The notes below the pieces were generated by a model, which saw only the letters and a program-made list of their open reading frames with translations, searched no databases and was not told where the DNA came from. Positions 34,573-43,715 of a DNA stretch of 64,000 nucleotides are shown here, one piece after another. Source of the DNA: an uncultured Lachnospiraceae bacterium. GTDB taxonomy: Bacteria > Bacillota > Clostridia > Lachnospirales > Lachnospiraceae. A program made the translations under genes and the position numbers. The number at the start of each line of letters is the position of its first letter. Within the stretch, counting starts at the first letter, position 1. Where the stretch lies: positions 1 to 64,000 of the forward strand of contig CAKQYU010000011.1 in the NCBI GenBank assembly GCA_934293575.1, in the 5' to 3' direction.

Positions 34573-34599
34573 ATGATTTTTTACAATAAGAGGTAATCT

Positions 34600-35709
34600 A
34601 TGAAAAATGAGGAATATATGCGCCGTGCAATTGCTCTGGCAAAGAATGGAATCGGAAGAGTCAATCCCAATCCGTTGGTCGGTGCCGTAATCGTTAAAGA
34701 CGGAGAGATTATAGCGGCGGGGTATCACGCAAAATACGGAGACCTGCATGCGGAACGAAGCGCATTTCATAATTTAAAAAAAGCAGAAGATGCAAAGGGT
34801 GCAACCATGTATGTGACTTTGGAACCTTGCTGCCATCAGGGAAAACAACCTCCTTGCACACAGGCAATTATTGAACATGGAATTAAAACGGTTTATGTGG
34901 GTTCGAATGACCCGAATGAGCTGGTTGCCGGAAAGGGGATTTTGCAGTTAAGAGAGGCTGGAATTGAAGTAATCACAGAATTTTTAAAGGAAGAGTGTGA
35001 TGCGCTAAATCCGGTGTTCTTTCATTATATAACGACAAAGACGCCCTATGTAATTATGAAATATGCGATGACGCTTGATGGCAAAATCGCGACCCATACC
35101 GGTCATTCAAGATGGGTATCCGGGGAACAGTCAAGATTACGGGTACATGAAACACGAAATGCCGTTTCCGGTATTATGGTTGGAATCGGAACCGTTTTAA
35201 ATGATGATCCGTTGTTGACCTGCCGGCTGGAAAACGGAGTGAATCCGACACGTATTATCTGTGATACCAAATTAAGGATTCCGCTATCAAGTCAGATTGT
35301 TGATACAGCGTTTGAAGTCCCGACGATTGTGGCTACCATACCTCCGCATCCGGAATATAATCGTTTCTGGAATGAACAGAAAGGATTTCTTGAAAAAAAC
35401 GGAATTCAGGTGTTGACGGTAAAGGAAAAAGACAACCGTATTGATTTGCAGGATTTGATGGTTGAACTTGGAAAATTAAAGATAGACAGTATTTTAATCG
35501 AAGGAGGTTCCGCATTAAATTATTCTGCATTGCAGGAGGGAATTGTAAACCGGATTGAGGCATATGTTGCACCGAAGATATTTGGTGGAGTTGGTTTCTT
35601 TACTCCGGTAGGCGGTCCGGGTGTAGAACTTGCCACGGATGCATTGCAGGCAAAATTCGTATCGGCACAACCGGTTGGAGAGGACATCCTGCTGACTTAT
35701 GAACTATAA
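34600..35709 (+). CDS. ribD: bifunctional pyrimidine deaminase/reductase RibD
   Basis: A 369-residue enzyme for the second and third steps of riboflavin synthesis. The N-terminal deaminase has HAERSAF (zinc ligand His and catalytic Glu) and PCCHQGKQPPCT (zinc cysteines) at about 50-90; the C-terminal reductase has MKYAMTLDGKIAT and ILIEGGSALNYS. Full length, first gene of the FMN-controlled operon. Confidence 0.96.
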   Translation: MKNEEYMRRAIALAKNGIGRVNPNPLVGAVIVKDGEIIAAGYHAKYGDLHAERSAFHNLKKAEDAKGATMYVTLEPCCHQGKQPPCTQAIIEHGIKTVYVGSNDPNELVAGKGILQLREAGIEVITEFLKEECDALNPVFFHYITTKTPYVIMKYAMTLDGKIATHTGHSRWVSGEQSRLRVHETRNAVSGIMVGIGTVLNDDPLLTCRLENGVNPTRIICDTKLRIPLSSQIVDTAFEVPTIVATIPPHPEYNRFWNEQKGFLEKNGIQVLTVKEKDNRIDLQDLMVELGKLKIDSILIEGGSALNYSALQEGIVNRIEAYVAPKIFGGVGFFTPVGGPGVELATDALQAKFVSAQPVGEDILLTYEL

Positions 35710-35749
35710 TTGCAAAAATAAAATGAATATATAAAAAAGGAGTGACAAT

Positions 35750-36052
35750 ATGATTAAACATATGATTATCTGGACGTTGAAGGAAGATTTATCGGAAGCA
35801 GAAAAGGAAACGGTAAAAGCAGGGATTAAGGAAGGTTTAGAAGGACTTGCCGGTAAGATTCCCGGTTTGCTGGAAATTAAGGTTCATATAAATGGACTGC
35901 CTTCTTCCAATGCGGATTTGATGTTGGAAAGCAGTTTTGAAAGTGAGGAAGCTTTAAAAGGATATGCCACCCATCCTGCTCATGTAGCGGTAGCGGATGG
36001 AAAGGTTCGTCCATATACCGGTATTCGCAGCTGCCTTGATTATGAGGTATAG
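35750..36052 (+). CDS. Dabb-domain (stress-responsive A/B barrel) protein
   Basis: A 100-residue protein with the dimeric alpha/beta barrel pattern: MIKHMIIWTLKED at the start, then LLEIKVHIN, LMLESSFESEEALKGYATHP and AHVAVADG. The role is unknown; Dabb proteins are found with varied enzymes. It sits inside the riboflavin operon between ribD and ribE with its own AGGAG site, so it is under the FMN riboswitch as well. Confidence 0.85.
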   Translation: MIKHMIIWTLKEDLSEAEKETVKAGIKEGLEGLAGKIPGLLEIKVHINGLPSSNADLMLESSFESEEALKGYATHPAHVAVADGKVRPYTGIRSCLDYEV

Positions 36053-36083
36053 AACAGGTAGAAGGATTTGAAGGAGAAAAGAA

Positions 36084-36749
36084 ATGTTTACAGGGATTGT
36101 TGAAGAATTGGGAACAGTAGTTTCGATAAGCAAGGGCGTAAAGTCTTCTCAATTGACCTTACAGGGAAAACTGATATTTGAAGATATGCATATCGGGGAT
36201 TCCATTGCAGTAAATGGAGTCTGCCTTACGGTTACGGAAAAGACGGCAAATACATTTACGGTAGATGTAATGGCAGAGACACTCCGCCGGTCTTCTTTGG
36301 GAAGTCTGTCAAAGGGAAGCAAGGTCAATATGGAACGTGCCATGGCTGCAAACGGTCGTTTCGGAGGTCATATTGTAAGCGGACATATTGACGGAACCGG
36401 TACGATTGAAAGCTTTGTCCGGGAAGATAATGCGGTCTGGGTAACCATTGCCACCCCGGCGAAAATATTAAAATATATCATTGAAAAGGGTTCCATTACC
36501 ATTGACGGAATTTCGTTAACGGTGGCATATGTGGATAGCCGGTGCTTTAAGGTGTCTTTAATTCCGCATACAGCGGCAAATACCACATTGTTGATGAAAA
36601 AAGCCGGAGATACGGTAAATCTGGAAAATGATATTGTGGGAAAATATATTGATAAGCTTATGCATTTTGATAATGGGGATGAGGATTCAAAGGACGAAAG
36701 CAGTCAGGGCATTTCCATGGAATTTTTATCGCAAAATGGATTTATGTAA
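36084..36749 (+). CDS. ribE: riboflavin synthase, alpha subunit
   Basis: A 221-residue protein made of two lumazine-binding repeats: MFTGIVEELGTV with SIAVNGVCLTV, then HIVSGHIDGTGTI with SITIDGISLTVA. It dismutates two 6,7-dimethyl-8-ribityllumazines to riboflavin. Usual length is about 200-215; an extra acidic tail ends the protein. 31 bases after the Dabb gene. Confidence 0.95.
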   Translation: MFTGIVEELGTVVSISKGVKSSQLTLQGKLIFEDMHIGDSIAVNGVCLTVTEKTANTFTVDVMAETLRRSSLGSLSKGSKVNMERAMAANGRFGGHIVSGHIDGTGTIESFVREDNAVWVTIATPAKILKYIIEKGSITIDGISLTVAYVDSRCFKVSLIPHTAANTTLLMKKAGDTVNLENDIVGKYIDKLMHFDNGDEDSKDESSQGISMEFLSQNGFM

Positions 36750-36776
36750 AGAAAATTATTATCAGGAGGAAGAAAG

Positions 36777-37976
36777 ATGTCAGAATTTAATACAACACAG
36801 GAACTGGTAGAAGATTTAAAGGCAGGAAAGATAATCGTCATATTGGATGATGAAAACCGCGAAAATGAAGGAGACGTCATCTGTGCGGCTGAATTTGCAA
36901 CAACAGAAAATGTCAATTTTATGGCAAGCTATGCAAAGGGATTGATCTGTATGCCGATGGACGCATCTTACACAGATAAATTAAATCTGCCACAGATGTG
37001 TATTACCAATACCGACAATCATTGCACCGCATTTTCGGTATCCGTTGACCATGTCAGTACGACAACCGGGATTTCCGCATATGAAAGAGGAATCACTGCA
37101 AGAAAATTTGTGGAAGAGGATGCAAAGCCGGAGGATTTCAGAAGACCGGGACATATGTTTCCGCTTGAGGCAAGACCGGGTGGCGTGATTGAGCGGGATG
37201 GTCATACAGAGGCAACGGTAGACTTATGTAAACTTGCCGGATTGAAACCGGTTGGTTTATGCTGTGAAATTATGCGTGATGATGGAATGATGGCAAGAAA
37301 GGAAGATTTGCTTGCATTTGCAAAGAAACATAATTTGAAGATTGGAACAATCAAAGATTTAATTCAGTACCGGAAGGAGCATGAGGTATTCGTAGAATGT
37401 GTTGCCAGTGCCAAAATGCCGACCAGATACGGTGAATTTACAATCTACGGTTATATCAATAAATTAAATGGAGAACATCATGTTGCCTTGGTAAAGGGAG
37501 ATGTTACGGACGGAAAGCCGGTATTGTGCAGAGTACATTCGGAATGTCTGACCGGTGATGCATTGGGTTCTGCAAGATGTGACTGTGGTCAGCAGTATGA
37601 TGCAGCGATGAAGATGATTGCAAAAGAAGGCAGAGGTGTATTGCTCTATCTTCGTCAGGAAGGCAGAGGAATTGGATTGATTAATAAGATTCGAGCTTAT
37701 CAGCTCCAGGATCAGGGATTAGATACCGTAGAGGCTAATTTAAAGCTTGGTTTCCCTGAGGATGCAAGAGATTATACCATTGGTACACAGATATTGGTTG
37801 ACCTTGGAGTAAAACAGCTTCGTTTGATGACAAACAATCCGTTAAAGGTATATGGTCTGGAAGGCTATGGTTTATCCATCGTGGAACGTGTGCCAATCAT
37901 TATGGAACCGGGAAAATATGATGCGTTCTATTTAAAAACCAAACAGGAAAAGATGGGACATATCTTAAATTATTAA
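36777..37976 (+). CDS. ribBA: bifunctional DHBP synthase / GTP cyclohydrolase II
   Basis: A 399-residue fusion. Residues 1-200 are 3,4-dihydroxy-2-butanone 4-phosphate synthase ([17 protein letters not shown], then RPGHMFPL and HTEATVDL). Residues 205-399 are GTP cyclohydrolase II with the zinc site [18 protein letters not shown] and RQEGRGIGL. It supplies both precursors of riboflavin. ribH, usually the next gene in Firmicute operons, is not here but at 55141. Confidence 0.96.
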   Translation: MSEFNTTQELVEDLKAGKIIVILDDENRENEGDVICAAEFATTENVNFMASYAKGLICMPMDASYTDKLNLPQMCITNTDNHCTAFSVSVDHVSTTTGISAYERGITARKFVEEDAKPEDFRRPGHMFPLEARPGGVIERDGHTEATVDLCKLAGLKPVGLCCEIMRDDGMMARKEDLLAFAKKHNLKIGTIKDLIQYRKEHEVFVECVASAKMPTRYGEFTIYGYINKLNGEHHVALVKGDVTDGKPVLCRVHSECLTGDALGSARCDCGQQYDAAMKMIAKEGRGVLLYLRQEGRGIGLINKIRAYQLQDQGLDTVEANLKLGFPEDARDYTIGTQILVDLGVKQLRLMTNNPLKVYGLEGYGLSIVERVPIIMEPGKYDAFYLKTKQEKMGHILNY

Positions 37977-38005
37977 GGTTTTGATATTAAGGGGAGAGAC
38001 AAAGG

Positions 38006-38626
38006 ATGAAAGAGAGAAACATTACAATATTTGCCGTTTTATATACGGTTTTGGTATATGCGGCGCCGGCATTGTTTTATGCGGTTGTTACATTTTTACC
38101 GGATTTCCTGAAAGGACTGGCATATGTAATTTTGTTTATACCGGTTGCTTTGGCGGTAATCAATGTGATTTATATAAAGAAAAATTTCAATGAATTAAGC
38201 CGGGATGTGTTACTCCGGGGAGCATTGATTGTTAAATATGTCCTGATACCATTTTATATTGTGGGAGGAATCAATGTAGCGCTATTTGCACTGATGATGT
38301 TTACGCCGGTTGTATTTATGGTATTCCTGTCACCCGTAATAATTGGAGTTTTATGTTTTTTTGGCTGGATTTATCTGGTGGGAGGTACGGTCTTTTCACT
38401 TGCATATATCATAAAGGCGAAAAAAGAAAAGGCACATGGAACCGTTTTGTCGGTAATCGGAGGAATTATGCAGTTCTTCTTTGCAATGGATGTGATTTCT
38501 TTAATGATTTTATCCATAAAGGATAAGAAGTATATTCCTGTTACGATTACCTTGATTCTGGTAACGGTTATCGGAAGTATCAGTGCGGTTGCATGGCTGG
38601 TTCTGACATTTATGGCAAATATATAG
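38006..38626 (+). CDS. polytopic membrane protein of unknown function
   Basis: A 206-residue protein with six predicted spans. No motif links it to riboflavin transport (it does not look like RibU), although it follows ribBA by 29 bases and may be co-transcribed. The family is not recognised. Confidence 0.75.
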   Translation: MKERNITIFAVLYTVLVYAAPALFYAVVTFLPDFLKGLAYVILFIPVALAVINVIYIKKNFNELSRDVLLRGALIVKYVLIPFYIVGGINVALFALMMFTPVVFMVFLSPVIIGVLCFFGWIYLVGGTVFSLAYIIKAKKEKAHGTVLSVIGGIMQFFFAMDVISLMILSIKDKKYIPVTITLILVTVIGSISAVAWLVLTFMANI

Positions 38627-38694
38627 ACAGATTGCACAGGTATTTGTTATAAAACAGAACCATACAAGTAAAATTGCATAATAAAAAATAAGAA

Positions 38695-38775
38695 AAACAT
38701 AGAAAAATTTTATCATAAATTTGAAAATGCACAAAATTTTCACGGTTTATAAAAAAATTTTCTATGTTTTTTCTT
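38695..38775 (+). terminator. long AT-rich terminator hairpin
   Basis: ACATAGAAAAATTTTAT and AAAAAATTTTCTATGT pair, and within them TGAAAAT (38722) pairs with ATTTTCA (38736). A T-rich run follows. It separates the rib region from the mgl promoter. Confidence 0.6.
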
Positions 38776-38787
38776 TTGCAATAAAAA

Positions 38788-38793
38788 TATAAT
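38788..38793 (+). promoter_or_regulatory. likely -10 box of mglB
   Basis: TATAAT 50 bases before ATG 38843; the matching -35 is weak (TGTTTT region near 38766). Confidence 0.4.
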
Positions 38794-38842
38794 GAATACA
38801 GTCAAAGAGACGGAAAAATAATTTTCATAGGAGGAAAAAAAT

Positions 38843-40114
38843 ATGAGAAAACACAAATTATTAGCAATGCTTGCAGTAGCAGCACTTTCAGTTTCACTTG
38901 TAGGTTGTGGTTCAGGATCTGGCTCAGGTTCAAGCTCAGGTTCATCAGGAGGTGCAAACAGCACAAAGCCACTTGTATGGTTCAATCGTCAGCCATCAAA
39001 CAGCTCGACCGGAGAGATTGATATGACTGCAATGAACTTCAATGATGACACTTACTATGTAGGATTTGATGCAAATCAGGGTGCAGAACTTCAGGGACAG
39101 ATGGTTCTTGACTACATCACAGCTCATGCAGATGAGATTGACCGGAATGGTGATGGAGTAATCGGTTATGTATTAGCAATCGGTGATATCGGACATAATG
39201 ATTCAATCGCACGTACACGTGGTGTTCGTTCCGCACTTGGAACCGGCATTGAGACAGACGGAGCCGTAGATGCAAGTCCTGCAGGAACAAACACAGACGG
39301 AACAGCAACTGTTGTACAGGATGCAACAATTGAAGCCGGTGGAAAGACTTACACAGTTCGTGAGTTGGCATCACAGGAAATGAAGAACTCAGCAGGAGCT
39401 ACATGGGATGCAGCTACAGCCGGTAATGCAATCGGTACATGGTCAGCATCATTTGGTGATGAAATTGATATCGTTGTTTCAAACAATGATGGTATGGGAA
39501 TGTCAATGTTCAATGCATGGGCAAAGGATAACAAGGTTCCTACATTCGGTTACGATGCAAACAGTGATGCTGTAGCAGCAATCGCTGAAGGATATGGCGG
39601 AACAATTTCACAGCATGCAGACGTTCAGGCTTACCTTACATTAAGAGTTCTTCGTAACGCATTAGACGGTGTAGACGTAGATACCGGTATCGGTACAGCA
39701 GATGAAGCTGGTAACCAGTTAGAGGAAGGTGTTGATTACAGATACAGCGAAGAAGAAAGATCTTACTATGCATTAAATGTAGCTGTAACAGAAGATAACT
39801 ACAAAGATTTCACAGACTCAACAAAGATTTATGACAAGGTTTCAAATCAGCTTGATTCAAGCAAGAGTCCGGAAAAGAAAGTTTGGTTGAACATTTACAA
39901 TGCTTCTGATAACTTCTTAAGCTCAACTTATCAGCCACTTCTTGAGAACTATGATGATTTATTAAACTTAAAGGTTGATTACATCGGTGGTGATGGTCAG
40001 ACAGAGTCAAACATCACAAACCGTCTTGGAAACCCAGGAGAGTATGATGCATTTGCAATCAACATGGTTAAGACAGATAATGCTTCATCATACACATCTA
40101 TTCTTGAACAGTAA
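38843..40114 (+). CDS. mglB: galactose/glucose-binding lipoprotein, circularly permuted MglB
   Basis: A 423-residue lipoprotein: signal peptide with lipobox Cys22 (SLVGC), a Gly/Ser linker (22-40), then the binding domain. Strand order is not that of MglB. Residues 42-330 correspond to the part of MglB starting at VVFFNKEP, and residues 343-423 (KKVWLNIYNASDNFLSS to AINMVKTD) to its first ~85 residues. Pocket residues are kept: Asn48, His118, Asp120, Arg124, Trp188, Asn214, Asp238 and DNF at 356-358. A calcium-loop-like DRNGDG is at 100-105. It feeds MglA/MglC downstream. The paralogue at 48125 has the normal order. Confidence 0.88.
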   Translation: MRKHKLLAMLAVAALSVSLVGCGSGSGSGSSSGSSGGANSTKPLVWFNRQPSNSSTGEIDMTAMNFNDDTYYVGFDANQGAELQGQMVLDYITAHADEIDRNGDGVIGYVLAIGDIGHNDSIARTRGVRSALGTGIETDGAVDASPAGTNTDGTATVVQDATIEAGGKTYTVRELASQEMKNSAGATWDAATAGNAIGTWSASFGDEIDIVVSNNDGMGMSMFNAWAKDNKVPTFGYDANSDAVAAIAEGYGGTISQHADVQAYLTLRVLRNALDGVDVDTGIGTADEAGNQLEEGVDYRYSEEERSYYALNVAVTEDNYKDFTDSTKIYDKVSNQLDSSKSPEKKVWLNIYNASDNFLSSTYQPLLENYDDLLNLKVDYIGGDGQTESNITNRLGNPGEYDAFAINMVKTDNASSYTSILEQ

Positions 40115-40149
40115 GATAAGAATAGAAACTGATATAGTGTAGACCCGGA

Positions 40150-40186
40150 GGGGTGTCAGGAACTCCTGATACCCTTCCTTTTCTAA
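40150..40186 (+). terminator. mglB-mglA intergenic hairpin
   Basis: GGGTGTCAGG pairs with CCTGATACCC around AACT. The following tract is TTCCTTTTC, so partial termination or 3'-end protection of the abundant mglB message is more likely than full stop. Confidence 0.6.
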
Positions 40187-40199
40187 AAGGAGTAACGAT

Positions 40200-41708
40200 A
40201 TGGCAGAAGATAAGAAAGATTACATCTTATCGATTCGCGGTATGAGCAAGTCATTTGGAAGAAATAAGGTTTTAAATCATATCAATCTGGATGTTAAAAA
40301 AGGCTCAATCATGGGACTTATGGGTGAAAATGGTGCCGGAAAGTCTACCATGATGAAATGTCTGTTTGGTACATATCAAAAGGATGAAGGTACAATTGTT
40401 TTGGATGGAAAAGAAATTAACTTTTCCGGTCCGAAGGATGCATTGGAAAATGGAGTAGCCATGGTGCATCAGGAACTGAACCAATGTCTTGAAAGAAGCG
40501 TAATCGATAATTTATTCCTTGGTCGATATCCTAAAAATTCCTTGGGAATGATTGATGAAGGACGTATGAAAAAAGAAGCGTCAGACCTGTTCCGTAAACT
40601 TGGTATTACGGTTAATCTGACAAAACCAATGAAAAATATGTCGGTATCTGAACGACAGATGTGTGAAATTGCAAAAGCAATTTCTTATAATTCCAAGGTG
40701 ATTGTATTAGATGAACCAACATCTTCACTGACAGCACCTGAGGTTGAAAAGTTATTTAAAATGATGCGCCAGTTACGGTCACAGGGAATTTCATTAATTT
40801 ATATTTCTCATAAGATGGATGAAATTTTTGAAATATGTGACCAAATTTCTGTGCTTCGGGACGGTACCCTTGTTATGACAAAGGATAGCAGCGATACAAA
40901 CATGAATGAGTTGATTTCCGCTATGGTTGGACGGTCTTTGGATAATCGTTTCCCACCGGTTGATAATAAACCGGGTGAGGTTGTATTATCGGTAGAACAT
41001 TTGTCAACAAAGTATGCACCGAAGTTACAGGATATTACCTTTGATGTTCGAAAAGGTGAAATCTTTGGATTATATGGTCTGGTTGGTGCCGGACGTACGG
41101 AGCTTTTGGAAACAATCTTTGGTATACGAACCAGAGCTGCAGGACGTGTCTATTACAATGGAAGGCTGATGAACTTCCATTCTCCGAAAGATGCAATGGA
41201 TCATGGATTTGCATTGATTACAGAGGAGCGTAAGGCAGACGGCTTGTTCTTAAAGGCAGATATTACATTTAATACAACAATTGCAAATATGAAGCAGTAT
41301 AAGTCGGGAATTGCATTGTCAAATGATGAAATGGTTCGGGCAACAGCGGAAGAGATTCGGGTTATGCATACAAAATGTATGGGACCGGACGATATGATTG
41401 CGAATCTTTCCGGTGGTAATCAGCAAAAAGTTATCTTTGGTAAATGGTTAGAGCGTTCACCGAACATCTTCATGATGGATGATCCGACCAGAGGTATTGA
41501 TGTTGGTGCCAAATATGAAATTTACGAATTGATTATTCAGATGGCAAAGCAGGGAAAAACAATTATTGTGGTTTCTTCGGAAATGCCTGAAATTCTTGGT
41601 ATTACAAACCGTATCGGTGTCATGTCAAACGGACATTTATCCGGTATTGTAAATACAAAAGAAACAAATCAGGAAGAATTATTAAGACTTAGTGCGAAGT
41701 ATTTGTAA
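40200..41708 (+). CDS. mglA: galactose/methyl-galactoside ABC transporter ATPase
   Basis: A 502-residue protein with two ATPase domains. The first has GENGAGKST and VSERQMCEIAKA with LDEPTSSL; the second has GLVGAGRTE, a degenerate Walker A normal for this family, and LSGGNQQKVIFGKW. It energises MglC. Ribosome binding site AAAAGGAG. Sits in the usual mglB-mglA-mglC order. Confidence 0.95.
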   Translation: MAEDKKDYILSIRGMSKSFGRNKVLNHINLDVKKGSIMGLMGENGAGKSTMMKCLFGTYQKDEGTIVLDGKEINFSGPKDALENGVAMVHQELNQCLERSVIDNLFLGRYPKNSLGMIDEGRMKKEASDLFRKLGITVNLTKPMKNMSVSERQMCEIAKAISYNSKVIVLDEPTSSLTAPEVEKLFKMMRQLRSQGISLIYISHKMDEIFEICDQISVLRDGTLVMTKDSSDTNMNELISAMVGRSLDNRFPPVDNKPGEVVLSVEHLSTKYAPKLQDITFDVRKGEIFGLYGLVGAGRTELLETIFGIRTRAAGRVYYNGRLMNFHSPKDAMDHGFALITEERKADGLFLKADITFNTTIANMKQYKSGIALSNDEMVRATAEEIRVMHTKCMGPDDMIANLSGGNQQKVIFGKWLERSPNIFMMDDPTRGIDVGAKYEIYELIIQMAKQGKTIIVVSSEMPEILGITNRIGVMSNGHLSGIVNTKETNQEELLRLSAKYL

Positions 41709-41726
41709 TAGAAAGGAGCATGGACT

Positions 41727-43379
41727 ATGGCAAAAGATTCAAGAATTCTTTCGGTAGAAGAGGAAGCAAAGCTCTTAAAACCGATTGATGAATATGTAGG
41801 TAAAATACAGGAACAAATCGATGCATTACGTGTGGATGGTTCAGATAAAGTTCAGAGTTTAAAAACGCATATGTCGCTTGCAAAGGTTGACAAAAATTAT
41901 ACAAAAGAAGAACGTGCAAAGATTATTGAAGAAGATAAGAAGGCACTGGAAAAGGCAAAGGCAGTTGAGAATGCAAACAAGGGTAAGATTGCAGGATTGA
42001 TTGCGGATGCAGAGAAATATCTGGCTGAACATTATGATAAGGAGTATTATCAGAAGGTTGCAGCAAGCTGCGATGCCCAAAAAGAACAGGCAAAGGCAGA
42101 GTACAAAAAGGTTTGTGAAGACCTTAAGGAAGAACATGAAAAACTGGTTGTAAGTTTGACCGATAAACAGGAAATCAAAGATGAAAAATATGTTTACAAA
42201 AACCGTATCTTTGATGCAGATATGACACATGAGTCAAAATTGCAGGAAATCAAAGACAGAAAACATGATGCATATGCGCACAAATATCATTTGATTGATT
42301 TGCTTCGTATGTCTAAATTTACATTTGCACAGAAGCAGGCACAGAATATTGAAAATTATAAATACACCTTTAATACATCCCAGTTCTTATACAAGAATGG
42401 ATTGTATATCGTTATTATTTTAATTTTCATTGCTTTATGTATCATTACTCCAATGGTAAAACATACACAGTTATTGACACTGACTAACATTTTAAATATT
42501 TTACAGCAGGCTTCACCTCGTATGTTCCTTGCATTGGGTGTTGCAGGATTGATTTTGTTAACAGGTACCGATTTGTCCGTAGGTCGTATGGTTGGTATGG
42601 GTATGGTTACAGCAACCCTGGTTATGCACAATGGTATTAATACAGGTGCCGTATTTGGTCATATCTTTGACTTTACTTCCATTCCGGCAGCAGGACGTGC
42701 CATTCTTGCATTACTTGCATGTGTTGTTTTGACAACTCTGTTTTCAGCAATAGCCGGTTTCTTTATGGCGAAGTTTAAAATGCATCCGTTTATATCGACC
42801 ATGGCGAATATGTTGATTATATTTGGTTTGGTTACATATGCAACAAAGGGTGTATCATTCGGTGCAATTGATGCTTCAATTCCGAATATGTTTATCCCAA
42901 GAATCGGTAACTTCCCAACCATTATTCTTTGGGCTGTTGTAGCGATTGTTGTAGTATGGTTTATCTGGAACAAGACAACATTTGGTAAGAACTTATATGC
43001 AGTCGGCGGTAATCCGGAAGCAGCAGCAGTATCCGGTATTTCCGTATTCAAAGTAACACTTTGTGCATTTATCCTTGCCGGTATCCTTTACGGATTTGGT
43101 TCATGGTTAGAGTGTAACCGAATGATTGGTTCCGGTAGTGCAGCTTACGGACAAGGATGGGATATGGATGCTATTGCAGCCTGCGTTGTAGGTGGCGTAT
43201 CCTTCACAGGTGGTATTGGTAAGATTTCCGGAGTTGTAACCGGTGTTTTGATTTTCACATCGCTTACTTATTCGCTTACCATTCTTGGTATTGATACAAA
43301 CCTTCAGTTTATTTTTGAAGGTATTATCATTCTTGCAGCTGTAACACTTGACTGTTTGAAATATGTAAAGAAGAAATAA
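41727..43379 (+). CDS. mglC: galactose ABC transporter permease with long charged N-terminal extension
   Basis: A 550-residue permease; MglC is normally about 335. Residues 225-550 are the usual membrane part (NILNILQQASPRMFLALGVA, LTGTDLSVGRMVG, NPEAAAVSGI). Residues 1-215 are extra, soluble and very rich in Lys, Glu and Ala (for example EEDKKALEKAKAVENANKGK), predicted to form long helices or a coiled coil in the cytoplasm. The extension is in the same frame with no internal start near 42390 having a good site, so it belongs to the protein. Its role is unknown; it might contact MglA or a kinase. Confidence 0.9.
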   Translation: MAKDSRILSVEEEAKLLKPIDEYVGKIQEQIDALRVDGSDKVQSLKTHMSLAKVDKNYTKEERAKIIEEDKKALEKAKAVENANKGKIAGLIADAEKYLAEHYDKEYYQKVAASCDAQKEQAKAEYKKVCEDLKEEHEKLVVSLTDKQEIKDEKYVYKNRIFDADMTHESKLQEIKDRKHDAYAHKYHLIDLLRMSKFTFAQKQAQNIENYKYTFNTSQFLYKNGLYIVIILIFIALCIITPMVKHTQLLTLTNILNILQQASPRMFLALGVAGLILLTGTDLSVGRMVGMGMVTATLVMHNGINTGAVFGHIFDFTSIPAAGRAILALLACVVLTTLFSAIAGFFMAKFKMHPFISTMANMLIIFGLVTYATKGVSFGAIDASIPNMFIPRIGNFPTIILWAVVAIVVVWFIWNKTTFGKNLYAVGGNPEAAAVSGISVFKVTLCAFILAGILYGFGSWLECNRMIGSGSAAYGQGWDMDAIAACVVGGVSFTGGIGKISGVVTGVLIFTSLTYSLTILGIDTNLQFIFEGIIILAAVTLDCLKYVKKK

Positions 43380-43401
43380 TTTCTTTCAAAACGATAATAG
43401 G

Positions 43402-43439
43402 GCACGGATTTATTTCATGTAAATTCGTGCCTTTTTTTC
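43402..43439 (+). terminator. rho-independent terminator of mglBAC
   Basis: GGCACGGATTTA and TAAATTCGTGCC pair, then seven T. Confidence 0.92.
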
Positions 43440-43470
43440 AAATATAAGTTATAATAACATCAATGTGAAA

Positions 43471-43696
43471 AGATAATAAATTAGGTAATTGCGAAACGTT
43501 GCAATAGATTCTTCTTTGTAAGTTATTTACATTACCAACACAGGCTCGCTTGCGCTTCATCCGCTCGCAATGGTACTAAACTCGCATAAATGCTCGTTAA
43601 GAACCAGCGAGCTTCAAATATCCTGTGTTTTGGTAATTGTAAAAACTTACAAATGTTATATATTATAAGCGTTTCGCAAATGCCTAGATAATAAAT
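43471..43696. mobile_element. MITE-like / structured element, copy 2, with flanking direct repeats
   Basis: AGATAATAAAT occurs at 43471-43481 and again at 43686-43696, a perfect 11-bp direct repeat that looks like a target duplication. The 204 bp between have terminal inverted repeats (AGGTAATTGCGAAACG against AGGCATTTGCGAAACG as reverse complement, 14 of 16). Nested stems CACAGG (43539) with CCTGTG (43622) and GCTCGC (43563) with GCGAGC (43607) hold the 18-base core shared with copy 1. The element fills the 43440-43700 gap and ends about 20 bases before the response regulator start. Confidence 0.85.
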
Positions 43697-43715
43697 GATG
43701 GAAAGGAGGGAAAAC

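Noticed and set aside
38006..38626. Riboflavin transporter RibU after ribBA
   Set aside because: Membrane topology alone; no ECF S-component motif is visible and the gene has no FMN riboswitch of its own.
38722..38742. CcpA cre site before mglB
   Set aside because: TGAAAAT-N7-ATTTTCA is part of a longer AT-rich hairpin and lacks the CG centre of cre; a terminator is the simpler reading.
38843..40114. mglB as a truncated or frameshifted gene
   Set aside because: The frame is intact from lipobox to stop, both ends are well formed and all sequence blocks of MglB are present, only in shifted order.
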